Assembly: GCA_029215795.1 (NCBI GenBank)
Contig: JARDYH010000002.1
Span: forward strand, 297,197,973 to 297,261,972
Source of the DNA: Anniella stebbinsi
Lineage: Eukaryota > Chordata > Lepidosauria > Squamata > Anniellidae
Length of the DNA: 64,000 nucleotides
Reading direction: 5' to 3'
In this document: one piece after another, positions 45,391-57,062 of the stretch
How the letters are laid out: each line of letters starts with the position of its first letter
How positions within the stretch are numbered: the first letter of the stretch is position 1
Program-made: the position numbers and the translations under genes
The notes under the pieces: generated by a model
What the model was told of the DNA's origin: nothing
Seen by the model: only the letters and a program-made list of their open reading frames with translations
Database searches by the model: none

Positions 45391-45646
45391 CATATATATG
45401 TGTAGGAAACTGCAACCAGTTTTGGCGTCTCTGTAAGAGTCTTGCATATGCTATTGTTTGATTTCCAATGGGGCTTGTGCAGAAAGTAGTAATAGCAGGA
45501 GTGCCTCATGGGGAGGGGCACTGGCAATTGATATGTGGGATCCTGCACACACTTCTTTGTAGACCGGAGCATGTTACAAGTCCTTCGGGTGGGCCTTTTG
45601 CAGGAACAGTGGGAATCTCTCACACCACTTCTGCCTTGTGCACAAG

Positions 45647-46762
45647 CAGGGCCGTGCAGAGGGGGTGTCAGTGGGGCCAGTTGGCCTGGGGGCCATGATT
45701 TTGAGGGGGCACTCTGATGAGGAGGTCCCCCCAGCTTACGCTACTGCTTCCATAGCGTAAGCGGCCCATCGAGAAGTGAGGAGCCCGCCTTGTGGAAACA
45801 GCGCAGAAACCTTCCGTCGTGAATACCACGGTCAGACTACAAGCTCCAGAGGGCCGTGCCGCATGCAGGGCAGGGATATATGTGCCTAAGTTGCAATGGT
45901 TGTCCTTACTGCGTCTCTTTCCTCAATCTTCTCCATGGCATATAATTTCTGGAGCGGAGGGTGAGGTAATGATGCTCATAGTTATTAATGATAATAATAA
46001 TGATGATACCGTGAGGGTGATGATGATAATGTTTGATAATGATGAAGGACTGTTCTATTGTTGCTTATATTTGTACAGCAACTAAAAATAAATGTTAATT
46101 TCTGATTCAACATTGAGTTGTTGTAGAACAGGTTTAATATGAAGGTGTTATGTAGAATGGATATGTTGGTGGGTAGGCTGACCATATGAAAAGGAGGATA
46201 GGGCTCATGTAACTTTTTTATTGCTTTTTAAGACCATGTTGGTTTTTATTATGTGTTTTATTGTATGCTACCTTTGATTGAGCACCTTTCTGCTTCTGAT
46301 TTCAGTATTTTAGCATTGTGTGTAAATTAGGCTGACCATATGAAAAGGAGGACAGGTCTCATGTAACTTTAACAGTTGTAGAGAAAAGGGAATTTCAGCC
46401 AGTGTCATGTGTATGCAATTAATTCCTGGTGAAATTCCCTCTTCATCACACCAGTTAAAGTTTCAGGGGCCCTGCCTTCTTTTGTATATGGTCACTCTAG
46501 TATAGTGCATGCACCTTTAACAGTTGTGATGAAGAGGGAATTTCACCAGGAACTAATTGCATACAAATGACCCTGGCTGAAATTCCCTTTTCTCTACAAC
46601 TGTTAAAGTTACATGAGCCCTGTCCTCCTTTTCATATGGTCAGCCTATTGGTGGGTATTAAAAAAACTAAAAAAACCCTTAATGAGCAGTTTGAAATTGG
46701 GGAGGGGGGCGGTACACACTTTCCATCTGGCCTGGGCATTTTACCAGCTCTGCACGGCCCTG
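45647..46762. mobile_element. hAT-type non-autonomous transposon, 1116 bp, with perfect 8-bp target duplication
   Basis: The termini CAGGGCCGTGCAGA and TCTGCACGGCCCTG are exact 14-bp inverted repeats. TGCACAAG stands immediately outside both ends (45639-45646 and 46763-46770). The 8-bp duplication and CAGGG start are classic for hAT. No transposase frame is visible. The interior includes a GC-rich left part, an imperfect GAT/AAT simple repeat near 45990-46050, and the composite MITE at 46174-46647, which inserted later. Confidence 0.92.
46174..46647. mobile_element. Composite foldback MITE with a captured 113-bp segment
   Basis: TTGGTGGG at 46166-46173 and 46648-46655 is a perfect 8-bp target duplication around the whole 474-bp unit. 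The unit starts TAGGCTGACCATATGAAAAG and ends with its exact complement. After 41 bp of the terminus, 46215-46327 is identical to 32669-32781 (L2 3' UTR). Then the terminus TAGGCTGACCATATGAAAAG occurs again at 46328, followed by a full-length MITE body. A second body follows in inverse orientation, making a long palindrome about the 46495 region. Shared interior words include GGGAATTTCAGCCAG and CCTGGTGAAATTCCCTC. It is non-coding. Confidence 0.9.
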
Positions 46763-46770
46763 TGCACAAG

Positions 46771-48660
46771 CTCTGCATGCAATGAAATAAGGCCCAGCAT
46801 CCTGGCCGGTGCCAACCACAAATGATGGCTGGTCAGCAAGAATCCCTTTATCCTGTATGCCCCACATTAGAGAGGACCTATGGTCATCTTGGCAAAATCT
46901 GCTCTGTCAGTTGTGGTCTTGCCTCAGTGTACAGGAGCAGTATGATGCCTGCTAAATTTTGCTTTTGAATTAGCTATTTACTCACCTATTTCTTTGCTTT
47001 GTCTCTTTTATCCCCCTATTAAAATATTACACAACGAACTGCTTTCCTTTAGCACACACACACACACACATCCCTTTCATATTTTAATTAACCCCCTCTA
47101 GCAGGCTAGAACAGAACTCTTGCATATATTTTCACTAACCAGCTTTTTTGTCATTGTCAAAGATCTAAGCAATGCCTTACTTGGGCATAAATTCAATTAG
47201 TATTTCAATCTTTGCTTCACATGAATAGTTCAGCCATGTGTTTAAAGAAGGACAATTCTACTACTATAGATAAATAGACAATTTTAAAAATGTAACATGG
47301 CCTAACCATATCAAGCAAAATTGAAATTGGAAGAGATTAGCCAGAGCTATTCCATTTACATTTGTGGGTTCCCCCCGCCTCAGTGAACCTCTTCCAAGTG
47401 TTTCTTCTGCTTCTTACAGACTGAAAATGTGTAGCTTATATAAACTCTGTAGATATATGCTGCACGGAAATGGACTAAATCGCATTTCCATATATCATAT
47501 TAAAAATATACTGTTCTGTGTATGTTCGCATAGGTATAATTTTTGCAGCCAGTTTGTGGCAAATCTCCTAAATGCTTGGATGGTTTCACTCTGTCAAATA
47601 TGAGCTTAAGTCTTGGCAGTTCTTTGTTACAGTAAATAATTTATACATAAAGGCGGCCTTTTGCTGGCTAAATGCTTTTCACTCATCATATTATTTCTTC
47701 CTATTCACTCCCTTTGGTGATGCATTCCGGGGGCAAGATTCACCATTCACCACTACAGTAGGACATGGTTAGCAAGAGAAGGAGCCTGTGAAAGGAATAC
47801 TTTGAAATGTTAACAAGCAACTCTTTGGCAATTGTTTTACTGACAGCTCTGGAACTGGCTACTGAATCTTTCATGCACTTTTGCCTGATGTAAGGCAGCT
47901 TTGTTCTTGTGAACATCCCTTCTGTCTGAGGCAAGGGATCCTCCAAGCCATCCAATATGCAGTTTATCTGCATACCAGATTTTCTTTCAGAGATGAAAAA
48001 ACATCTCCTACCTCTCTGCTATGTAAACAATCTTCTTCTGGTTTCAGAGCACTTCAGTTTATATCCTCTCTTTGAAAACAAACCCCCTTAATGATATCTG
48101 AACATGAGTTCCAGATGCGACAGTTACAGATGTGACTCCTCCCATGGGATTTCACTAGTAGTTTCATTTGCCTGGGACGCTTATTATAGCAGTCTTTGCA
48201 TTCCCCATTAATTTATCTCTCTTTTCCCTCTGTACCCTGTTCATTCCTAGCAACCGTTACAGGATTATGTTCACAGCCTAACAAAATAATGGGAACAGCA
48301 ATATTGTGCAGGCTACATCCCTTAAATCTCCTAGACTACATGTACAGATGTCACAGTTCTAGTTTTTATAAAAGAAACAATTTTGGTTCTTTAAAAAGTC
48401 AAAGATATTCACTGGCCACACATAACTAGAGAGACCAATTTGGCATTTATGTGGAGATTGTTTCAAGTTTAGAAGTAAAAAAAAAAAAGCAGTAAATTCA
48501 GTTTCTCCAAAAGTGTATGTATGATCCATTATAAAAGACATGGACTTGTTACAGAGTATATTACCCCCCAAAAAATTATGTAAGGACCAGACAATATGTT
48601 CTTCAAATCATGGGAAGCAGAGCTTTGGCTGATTGAATTAATTACCTTATATTAAGTATG
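46771..48660. other. Nothing recognised apart from (CA)n
   Basis: CA microsatellite at 47052-47070. Otherwise about 1.9 kb of unique-looking AT-rich sequence with only short frames. Confidence 0.5.
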
Positions 48661-48918
48661 CAGGGCTCTGATTCAGATTGAAACCATGGCACTCCAGGAG
48701 GAGGGGATGTAAGCTTTCATCCCTCCCATTTTTGTCTTGAAATTAACCCCCTGGGGGATTAATAAAAGAAAAAACAAACATCTGCACTGATTTCAGTGCA
48801 GACATTTTTTTTCTTTCTTTAACCCTGTCCCCCATGGGGTGGATTTTGGGACAAAAATGGGAGGGGGGAAAGCTTAAATCTCCCTCTTGGAGCGCCATGG
48901 TCCTGACCTGAATTGCGG
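48661..48918. mobile_element. Foldback DNA element
   Basis: The left arm ('gaaaccatggcactccagg', 'aagctttcatccctcccat', 'tttttgtcttgaaattaacc') pairs with the right arm ('gacaaaaatgggagggggg', 'aaagctt', 'gagcgccatggtcctgacc'). The centre is GCACTGATTTCAGTGC. Arms are about 125 bp. Terminal sequences near 'ctgattcagattg' / 'acctgaattgcgg' are the likely TIRs. Confidence 0.75.
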
Positions 48919-48989
48919 CCACTTGTGCTTATACTCAAGTAACTTAATCCAGTCATGCATTTCAGAACATTTAGTTTGGCCCTAAGTTC

Positions 48990-49265
48990 TTATTGCAAAA
49001 TGAGCCAGTTCATACACTCATTGCAGCTTAAATCCACAATGAACTCAGGCGGCATGGTTTCTTTGAGGCAGAAACAACCCTGAAATAACCCATGGGCTAT
49101 TGCTGGGTTATTTGAAAGTTGTTTCCCCTCCCAACAGGCCATGTGGTCTGGGTTCGGATGACACAGCAAGTCACACCCTGGCGGGTAATTAGGCAAATGG
49201 TGCCTCTCTTGTATTGGCACATGCTGCAGTTTTAACAAGCCACTGTGGCTTGTTTAAGCTATGGT
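48990..49265. repeat. Probable decayed MITE
   Basis: Words such as 'tctgggttcggatgacacagc' and 'aacaagccactgtggcttgtttaagc' (a palindrome) recall reptile foldback elements. Termini are not resolved. Confidence 0.4.
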
Positions 49266-49635
49266 AATCGTAAAAACTAGGCGAGCATTTAAGTCCCCTT
49301 AGTTTGAGGGGATGAGAATTTGAGTGTGCATTATAAAACAATGGGAAACTTCATGTATCATGATTGTTCGGCATCTGTATACCTAGTATAGCTAAAAATG
49401 TAAGTATGAATGTGAACAAATACATATTTGCAAACATGTGGAGCATACAGATACACAGATCAAGAAACCATGCTTGACTATAGCTTCGTGGAGTGTACAT
49501 TCAGTGATAAGCCTGAGTTTGTTTGCTCTTGTGTAATATGTGAAATGGCCTTCACAAATAACATCTATAGAGTTATGTAGCTGAACAACTACACAGCTTC
49601 CCAGACACAACAGTGGAGCTTGGGAGCTGATGCCA

Positions 49636-49905
49636 ATATAGCTTGCCCAAGGCTACCTAGGCCCTTTCTACACCATAGGGGTGTAGAGGGAGGGAGGGTG
49701 ATCCCGGAAGTACCTAATACACACCATCGGCACACAGGGAGGGAGGGAGGGCAATCCTGGAAGTACCTAATACACGCCATCAGTGCACAGGGACCAGCCG
49801 GGGGCCATCCCAGGCAAACAGCCTGGTGTAGAAATGGCCCTAGTTTGTAATAGAAGTAAGATTTCAACCAGGGAGTTTTCAGATTGCTATTTAGCCACTG
49901 GCTGT
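49636..49905 (-). mobile_element. SINE-like fragment interrupted by a MITE
   Basis: The left 'gcttgcccaaggctacctag' and right 'tagtttgtaatagaagtaagatttcaaccaggg' read as adjacent parts of a minus-strand tRNA-SINE/MIR-like body. CTAG stands on both sides of the insert at 49662-49840. The related fragment 'tggaagtaagttttgaacc' occurs at 50573. Confidence 0.45.
49662..49840. mobile_element. MITE with TTTCTACACCA termini
   Basis: GCCCTTTCTACACCA on the left is complementary to TGGTGTAGAAATGGCC on the right. Inside are two copies of a 'gaagtacctaatacac.ccatc' unit with GGGAGG runs. Possible CTAG target duplication. Non-coding. Confidence 0.7.
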
Positions 49906-50754
49906 GTTCGGACATCACGATTGCCCATGTTGGGTTAATAAGCTACTCACAATAGCTTATTTTTAAATAGCCCATGATTCCCCGCCACACTAATAATAAT
50001 AATAAAAAATTTCTTACCCGCCTCTCCTTCTGGATTGTGAGTAACTTATTCAGCTACTGTGTGTAATTTGACTCACCCCCTGTCCCGCTGCAATCCTCCA
50101 GCCCATACAGTGGCTCTGTTTCACCTCTGAATTTCTGGATGTTTGCCAGATCAAGACAAAACTCCACACACAGCCTTTCCTAATCAAGAGGCACCCACTT
50201 CACCATCAAACCCCTGCACATTTACTCTAGAGGAGCAAAAATCCCAAGTGCACAAAAAAGAGTGAGATGCCTAGAAAACCTATGTGCAGGATCAGGACCA
50301 AATCTCATAGCCAGCCTCCTCTACTATGGAGGCACCCAATGCACTGTGAAAATCCAGCGCCTTAACTTTGAAAGCAGTGAAAATCCCAGGTGCACCAAAA
50401 AGCAGGAGATGCCTATAACACCTTGGAGTGTGTGTTGTAGGATCGGGGCCAAACCTCATAGCCTGCCTCCTCAACACTGCTAAGTTTTGTCATGGCTTAA
50501 ATAAGCCATAACTAGCTGCGGTGATCATACAAACCCGTTCATAATTTGAATTATCTTTTAAACATCTGTGTAGTGGAAGTAAGTTTTGAACCAAGGTATT
50601 TTCAGCTCGTTACTTTGCCACACTGTTACATGAGCTCTCTGAAACAACCGGCATTGGCCAAACTCTGACCATGTGCAAAAGATTCAGGGTCACATCTGAG
50701 ACATTTCACTGCACATATTCTCCTGAAGATGTGGCTAGGGAAATGTAAACTATT
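49906..50754. other. Mostly unrecognised
   Basis: There is a two-fold repeated passage: 'aaaatcccaagtgcacaaaaaagagtgagatgcc' (50229-50274) resembles 'aaaatcccaggtgcaccaaaaagcaggagatgcc' (50380-50413), each followed by 'gatcaggaccaaatctcatagcc' or 'gatcggggccaaacctcatagcc'. This is a diverged tandem duplication of about 150 bp. No gene is seen. Confidence 0.5.
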
Positions 50755-50975
50755 AGCCCAGTTCAGACAACATACTAAACCATGATGGTTAAGCATTTTG
50801 AGCTAAACATTATGGCAAAGCATGTTGTGTGAACCATGATTTCGTGTGTCATGTGAAGCTTTCCTAACAATGGTGGCTACATAACCATGGTTTAAATCTG
50901 CCAACTAACCACTTGCTGCAAAAGAGTTAGCAGTCTAATCAAGGCTTAGTGTGTTGTCTGAACAGGCCCACTGTA
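50755..50975. mobile_element. MITE with CAGACAACAYACTAA termini
   Basis: The left GCCCAGTTCAGACAACATAC is complementary to the right GTGTGTTGTCTGAACAGGCC. The interior has AACCATGATGGTTAAGC and ACCATGGTTTAAA words. Non-coding, about 220 bp. Confidence 0.75.
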
Positions 50976-50986
50976 GCATAACACTA

Positions 50987-51065
50987 AGGCTGCAATCCTA
51001 TGCACGCTTATCTAGAAATAAAATCCCTTTGGACACAATGTCTGAGTAAACTTGCATAAGAATGC
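50987..51065. repeat. Short palindromic repeat fragment
   Basis: 'ggctgcaatcctatgcacg' and 'gagtaaacttgcataagaatgc' are inverted arms of the small foldback family seen at 8838. Confidence 0.5.
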
Positions 51066-51079
51066 TCTGACTGAGCCTT

Positions 51080-51285
51080 GAACCAGGAAGCTGTGGTTGA
51101 AATCTCACATATACCTTAAACTCATTGGTGGCATTAAGCAAGCAGGCTTCTGTCTCTCAACTCCCCCCCCCCCCACCTATAATGTAAAGAAAATATACTG
51201 CTTTACCTTATAGGGTTATTGTACTGACATAATTTATGTAAAGTGTTTGCTTATTCTAAAGTTCTTTGTAGTACTATTATTATAG
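51080..51285 (+). mobile_element. MIR-like SINE fragment
   Basis: 'tctgtctctcaactcccccc', then 'ctttaccttatagggttattgtac', 'tgtaaagtgtttgc' and a 'tactattattat' tail follow the order of the MIR/CORE-SINE 3' half. Diverged. A C run sits at about 51163-51175. Confidence 0.5.
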
Positions 51286-53433
51286 GGAAACAGCCAGGAA
51301 AATGCTGCACATATCTCCAGCTTCATGTGTAAAAGTTATATGTAAATTGGGAATTGCTTTCACAAGAGACACAAACGATGCCTTTATTTTCAAGTTGTGA
51401 TTATGCTTGATATGCTGGGAAATGTAGTCAGTATAAACTGGAATGGAAATCTTCCACAATGTGCCTATTCAATATTAATGAACTGGGAGATGTGTATCCC
51501 CTTCTACTTCTGTACAACCTTAAAGATGATCAGTGCTTGTCATCCATCACACTTTTTGCCACAGACTTTCATCCTGTGGGTATGCCTGTTCTAATGCCAG
51601 GGGGCAGTGTTTCTTACAGGGTGAATATGTTGACATACATGAAATACAGAGATATAAGTGGCATTTGACATATGTCTTACAAACCTTCTAGGAATTTTAC
51701 TGGTATTCACAGTGGTTCAAGAGGCGCTTGACTATTGACACCTTAAATGAATGTCTATTTTTATCAATATCTTCCTGTTTCCTGTCCAATTCCATATCTG
51801 AATCCAGCATTTTCTGAAAGTGGGGCTGGGTGGGTGGAAGGAAGGAACGCAATGGAAATGGCTCTCATTCATATTCATACTACAGCACCTTGCATAAATG
51901 TGTCCAACTCTCTGTGTCATTTTCTTCTTCCTTTGTTCTCCTCAACCATTTTATTTTGTTGCTCATTTTGTCTCATTTAGCTAGTCTTCCTGTGTGCCTT
52001 TTTCTGTGTCTGGAATAGCTGTCTTGTCTTCATCTGCCAGATGCCTTCTCTTCTCCTTCCGGCTTTTCCTTAAAACCCATTTTTTCCCAGCAAACCTTCC
52101 TTCCTTTGTCTTTGAGTAATCTGTTTGGCGTTTCTAGTCTGAATTGCAACGGCATGCCATGCATTTGTTTTTTGTGTGACTATTTACTTGAGGTGTGGAA
52201 TGTGTGTTCTAAACGTTGAGCAAGTTTGAAGAGCTAAACAATTGCTTCTGAATAATAATATTGATTTTAAAATGATGAAAGCAGTAATAATTATAGTAGC
52301 TTGTACACAGGTTCACATTTTCTTTCTTATCAGATGTTTAAAGACTGACAGAACATGCTTCGTTTATGTCAGCTAAAACATTAATCAACTTTGAAGCAAA
52401 AAGAATGCTTTGAATTGTAACATGAAAGATTAGAATATATGTGAGTAAAAATAACTAATCCCGCAGCAAAGGAAGAAAATCATTCAAACCATAACATAAT
52501 TTGAATTTACTGTTAATGACCTGTAATTTCCCTTTTTCTGAAATGTGCTTCTATTACATTAATCAAATTGCCATTGCCATAATATATTACTCTCATTTAG
52601 TATTTCCATACCCAAACAATCTTACCAATGATGATGCCATACATATAACACGTTCTAGTTAGGACGAGCCATGAATAATGCCTTTAAGAGAATTTAACAC
52701 TGTTATGTTGCATCTACAGTCAAACAGAACGTACTCATGAAAAATATAAACTAAAACTTAATGCGTTTTGTTTTAGTGAATAGGAAATAGATGAAGAGCC
52801 CATTTGCTTTATTCTGATGATAGTTTTCAGTTGTAAAGCTGGAAGGCAGTATGGAAAAAGTGTTTGTCTTCTTTGTGTGGGCCAAATTCATAAGCAAAGG
52901 CCAATATTTATGGCCATTTGTTTTTTCTAAGCCAATAAAGCTCGATAGAGCTGGCCCTGAATACAATTGAAGTATATTTCCAATATGATGATTATATTGT
53001 TGCGTGTTAGCAGTGGCATTTTGTGAAGCAGACAAACTTCATTTCACAGGGTATTAGAAGGAGTGTTGTTGTAACCAAAGTGTTGCTCCTGTATTTTTTA
53101 TGAATGACCAAAGCAATACTCCAGTAGAAACAATTGAGGCATTATATTAGAGAGGCTAACTGAAGACTAGTCAATTTGCTTATGTTCAGGCTTGCAGCTA
53201 ACACAGTTTTTCAATTCCCTTGGATCAGGCTTGCTGCTAATATAGCATTTCTGATGGATTCATGAAAAGTGTATAATATAACTCATCGGACTACTATTCT
53301 TAAATTACGCCAATTATTTTAGCCTATCTCAATGCATCCAAGTTATTTTTTTTTAATAACTAGTGATGTTAAAGCTAGACTTGGCCCTGATAATCCTATT
53401 TTTGCATGCACTAATTTAGTGCATTTCTTTTTG
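51286..53433. other. Nothing recognised over about 2.1 kb
   Basis: AT-rich unique-looking sequence, possibly old intronic or intergenic background. No supported gene. Confidence 0.5.
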
Positions 53434-55315
53434 AGACCCGTTGAATTCAATGGGAGAGAATTAAGCACATGCTTAACACTTTCTTTAAAAGCAATAGACT
53501 TTGAAGATGCTTACCTTTGGCTGGACCGTGCCCTGCTGCTGTTATACTTAAAAGACTTTGCCACACACAGTTTCCCATGCATGAGAATCAGATTTTTGGG
53601 GGGGAGAAATGCTGCTAAAACGAAGGTCTCTGCTTAAAAACAGCAGGAAGAGGAGAAAATAGTAATCTGTCTAGCAATAGAAGGCTTGGCACCCTTGTCA
53701 TTGATTTGGAAGCTCATTCTTTGTTTTGGCATCAGTCTATGGAGCAGGGACTGGAAAATATTGTTTTAGCATTGCGACCATGCTTGCTCAGGAGACATGT
53801 CTCTATACGCATCTGGGCCTATCTTCCATGTTCAGGGAGTAAGCCTCTCAGGAACAATGGATGATTGGCAAATTTAGTCTTGTGCTGGGGCAACTTCCTC
53901 CCTCTGTGGTCCCTGGTTTTATTCTTGCCAGGGTTGAGATTGCGATGACTCTAGTAGAGCTGGCCTGGAAACTAGCACAGTTTGCCATATTAACCAGAGC
54001 ATGGCGTGGTTAACGTTGGGTCTTTGGACTGGATAGTGGAACATCCCTGAAAGGCTTCCAGAAACAAAAACAGAGCTAAAATTTGGAAACTTAACCTAGA
54101 AAAAAGTGTTTTATTAAAAGGCATAAGATACAAAGCTCACAGTGAAGTTACTGAAGGTCCTCCCAAAACGCAAAACAAGGAGGAGAATGAAGGGGAAGTG
54201 GAGGTTAATGAGCTGGGAAATAAGAAGGAAAGGAAAAAGAGAAAAAGGGAGTGTTTTCTTTTTTTTTAACTATCTTTTATATGATGAAATGACTAGAGCA
54301 AGGCAGGCAGATAAGTTTTCCCTGCAGCAAGATCCATCCAAAAAGGCAGGAGATTGGCATTCCCAGGCCACAGAAAGGAATGCATTGCTTAGAAATGTGG
54401 GGTTTGAGACACACAGCTGAGTGTCTGATGGGAGCTTTGAGAGAGAGCCATGGGCAACATGGATGTCAACAAGACCACTCTCCAAAAATGGTCCAAATAT
54501 ATTGATAGTATTAGGAAATGAAAACTGCTAGAAGGGGTTTTCCGGTACCGCAGAAAAGGTGGAGATTCCAAAGCTGCTTTTGGAAAAGAGGATAGTAAAT
54601 ACCAGATGGCCGTATTTGGTGCTAGACAGAAGGTCACAAAGATACTCAGGGCTCTCAGTGTTGTCAATGAAAGGGTGGCAATTAATGAGTGACAGTTGTC
54701 CTGATTGGATTATGGCAAGCCTTGTCCTACCTCCAGATGTTTTGGACTTCATGCAGATATAAGCATGTTCCCCTCCTGTCCATGAATGTGAATTTAATTG
54801 ACTGGTTGTATTTGCTGTCTCTTATTAATAGCCAAGAACCTTCTGTTGGAGCATTTCTAAGCCTGTTATTTAGCTGAGGCCAAAAGCTGGGCCACAGAAT
54901 ATACACAGGAGCTCTAGGTGAAGCCCCCATCTTTGGTTCTTCTTGTGGAAGATCCTTCCATTCATTCTCTCAAAACAAATAGAGAAAAATAACTCCATTA
55001 ATTTGTACTGAGAAAGGAGAAGGGTATGGAATCTGGAGAACCAAAGAGAAAGGGGTCAGGCTGGATCTTGTTGACCTCAGGTCTTACTCTCCCAATCAGC
55101 ACTTCTTTCAGTCCTCTCAGTATTTGCTGCTGATGCAGCCACCCTCCTTTGGTCATGTCACTTCATCTCACATTACCTCTTTCTGTCTCTCTTCTTCCCC
55201 CACCACTTCCTCTTTTTCCACTTCTGCCACTGAGCCTCAAGGACAGGCTGAGTCAAACGGTCTTAGTGGCTACATTAGAACAACCGTGTTCTCTCTTGAG
55301 CATTTGCATGCTTCG
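53434..55315. other. Mostly unrecognised
   Basis: A 'cccgttgaattcaatggga' word at 53435 is a remnant of a small foldback repeat. 'ctccagatgttttggactt' near 54731 is a fragment of the 19029-type MITE. Frames of up to 104 codons have no recognisable domain. Confidence 0.45.
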
Positions 55316-55380
55316 TTATTTATTTATTTATTATTTATTTATTGCATTTCTGTACTGACCAATAGCCGAAGATCTCTCCT
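55316..55380 (-). mobile_element. L2-type 3' tail fragment
   Basis: TTTA repeats, then 'tgcatttctgtactgaccaatagccgaag', as at 34085-34125. Confidence 0.65.
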
Positions 55381-56374
55381 TCCAGCCATTTTTCTCTTAA
55401 ATAAGATAGCAACATATCTGTCACATATTGACATTTAAAAAGACTTTTGGTCCAGGAGAGCAGACCTGTATTTGCTTGCAAGAAAAGTCCCATTGTCTGC
55501 TTTTCTAGGGAAAAGCAGTTTCAGGAGTGGGGGTCATTTTTAGTGGAGAAATGATGTCAGGAGGGGATGCTTAACTCTTTCCTGTCACTTTTCTGCTTTG
55601 AATCATTCCCTTCTAGCTCCTTTTCTCCACATATAAATCCAAATGTATATTTATTCTCCCAAATAAGTGTTTGTAAAAAAGCAGTTTTGGAGAATTGATT
55701 TGGATCAAGCAGGGATTGGGAAGCATTCCTCCAGCCATTTCTCTCCTCAAAATCACCTTTTCCAAAGTTGCTTTCCCATAGAAAAAATAAATGTCAGGCT
55801 TTTGTTAAATGCATACATCGGTAGCATAGAATTCTACCCTAAGTATATCTAGGGAAGCGGCCGTAGATCAATAGCACATAGGGATTTGCGAACATCCTAG
55901 TACTTTATCCAGAAATACAATTGAGCCCTTCAAACATTTATGTTGAATGTTTGAACCTCTTGGTATGGTTTTTGAACATTCAAAATAAATCCTTAAAAGG
56001 CTGAATTGGTGCTAGCTTTCCACAGCCCCGGGTTGGAGGGAGCTCACTGTGGGGAAGAGGGAGGGCTATAGGTGGCAAATGGTTCTCAAAGACAGGAGAA
56101 GTCCGAGCCTCTCCTTTTTCAACCAAGTACGTCTGGCAGTGTCTTTTGCCTCCAAGAATCATGGTGTTGAACTACAAACCCTATGAACCTTGGTGGCAAA
56201 TGACACTCCTGTCATTTGCTTGAAGCAGAAGAAGCTTGCTCAGCTTCCACCACTGTGTCTTTTGGAGCCTTCCTACTGGCTGCTTGATTTCTTTCCCTGC
56301 AGTGAGTTTCTTTTCCTTAGGAAGTAGTGCAGTGGGGTGGGGACAGGGTAACTGTCAGTGGAGGGCTTGGGACC
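55381..56374. other. Nothing recognised
   Basis: About 1 kb without a supported feature. Confidence 0.45.
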
Positions 56375-56805
56375 TTACGTGGCTCGAGACCACAATACTT
56401 GATGAAGCACTTCTCCTGAGCTGAACTGGACACTGCAATCAATCTCTGGGGCCTTTCTCTGAGTGCCACTTCCAAGAGAGGCTTGGAAGGTGGCAACAAG
56501 GGAGAGGGCCTTTTTAGAGTGGCCCTCCAATTATGGAGTGATCTCCCCACCAAGGCCCTCCTAGCGCCAACACTGTCATCTTTTCGGCACCAGGTAAGAC
56601 TGCCATCTACTCCCAGGCCTTTAATGGCATATGATGGGGGCATTTATGTCAGCTGTCTGAACAGGGCTAGTATTTTACTGAAATCGTTTTTAGCTGTGTA
56701 AATTATTTTTAAATATTGTATATTAATTTTTTTATGCTGTATTTTATCTTGTGAATTGTTGTGAACTGCCCAAAGAGCTTTGTCTGTTGACAATAAATAA
56801 ATACA
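56375..56805 (+). mobile_element. L2-type LINE 3' fragment
   Basis: The plus strand reads 'gagagggcctttttagagtgg', 'ccaattatggagtgatctcc' and 'cttttcggcaccaggtaag', then a 3' UTR with 'gaactgcccaaagagctttg' and an AATAAATAAATAC tail. 5'-truncated and with no intact frame. Confidence 0.75.
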
Positions 56806-56848
56806 TCATTATTATCAAAGTTTTCGAGAATTGTGATCATATAGTCAA

Positions 56849-57062
56849 ACATAGGAAGCTGCCTTATATCAAGTCAGACAATAGGCTCTTGGGTTTTAGA
56901 CAGAACTTTTTCCCAGCTCTACCTTGAGATGCCAGGGATAGACCCATTTATATGCAAAGCATGTACTTTACCATCAAGGAAGGACACATCCCTGGCTTCA
57001 TGATTTGTTAGGTTCAATCTTTGTTAGATTTCAATCCTTGGCATCCCAAGCTAAAGAGTCCT
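56849..57062 (-). mobile_element. tRNA-Ala-derived SINE, decayed
   Basis: 'aaacataggaagctgccttata' is the antisense 3' end. 'gatgccagggatagaccc' and 'tatgcaaagcatgtactttacc' are the antisense head. A further plus-oriented scrap 'tcaatccttggcatcccaagc' follows at about 57031. Confidence 0.65.

Noticed and set aside
49589..49918. A 109-codon minus-strand frame
   Set aside because: It crosses a MITE and a SINE fragment.
54142..54420. A 92-codon Lys/Arg-rich plus-strand frame
   Set aside because: It reflects an A/G-rich stretch and a T run, with no domain.
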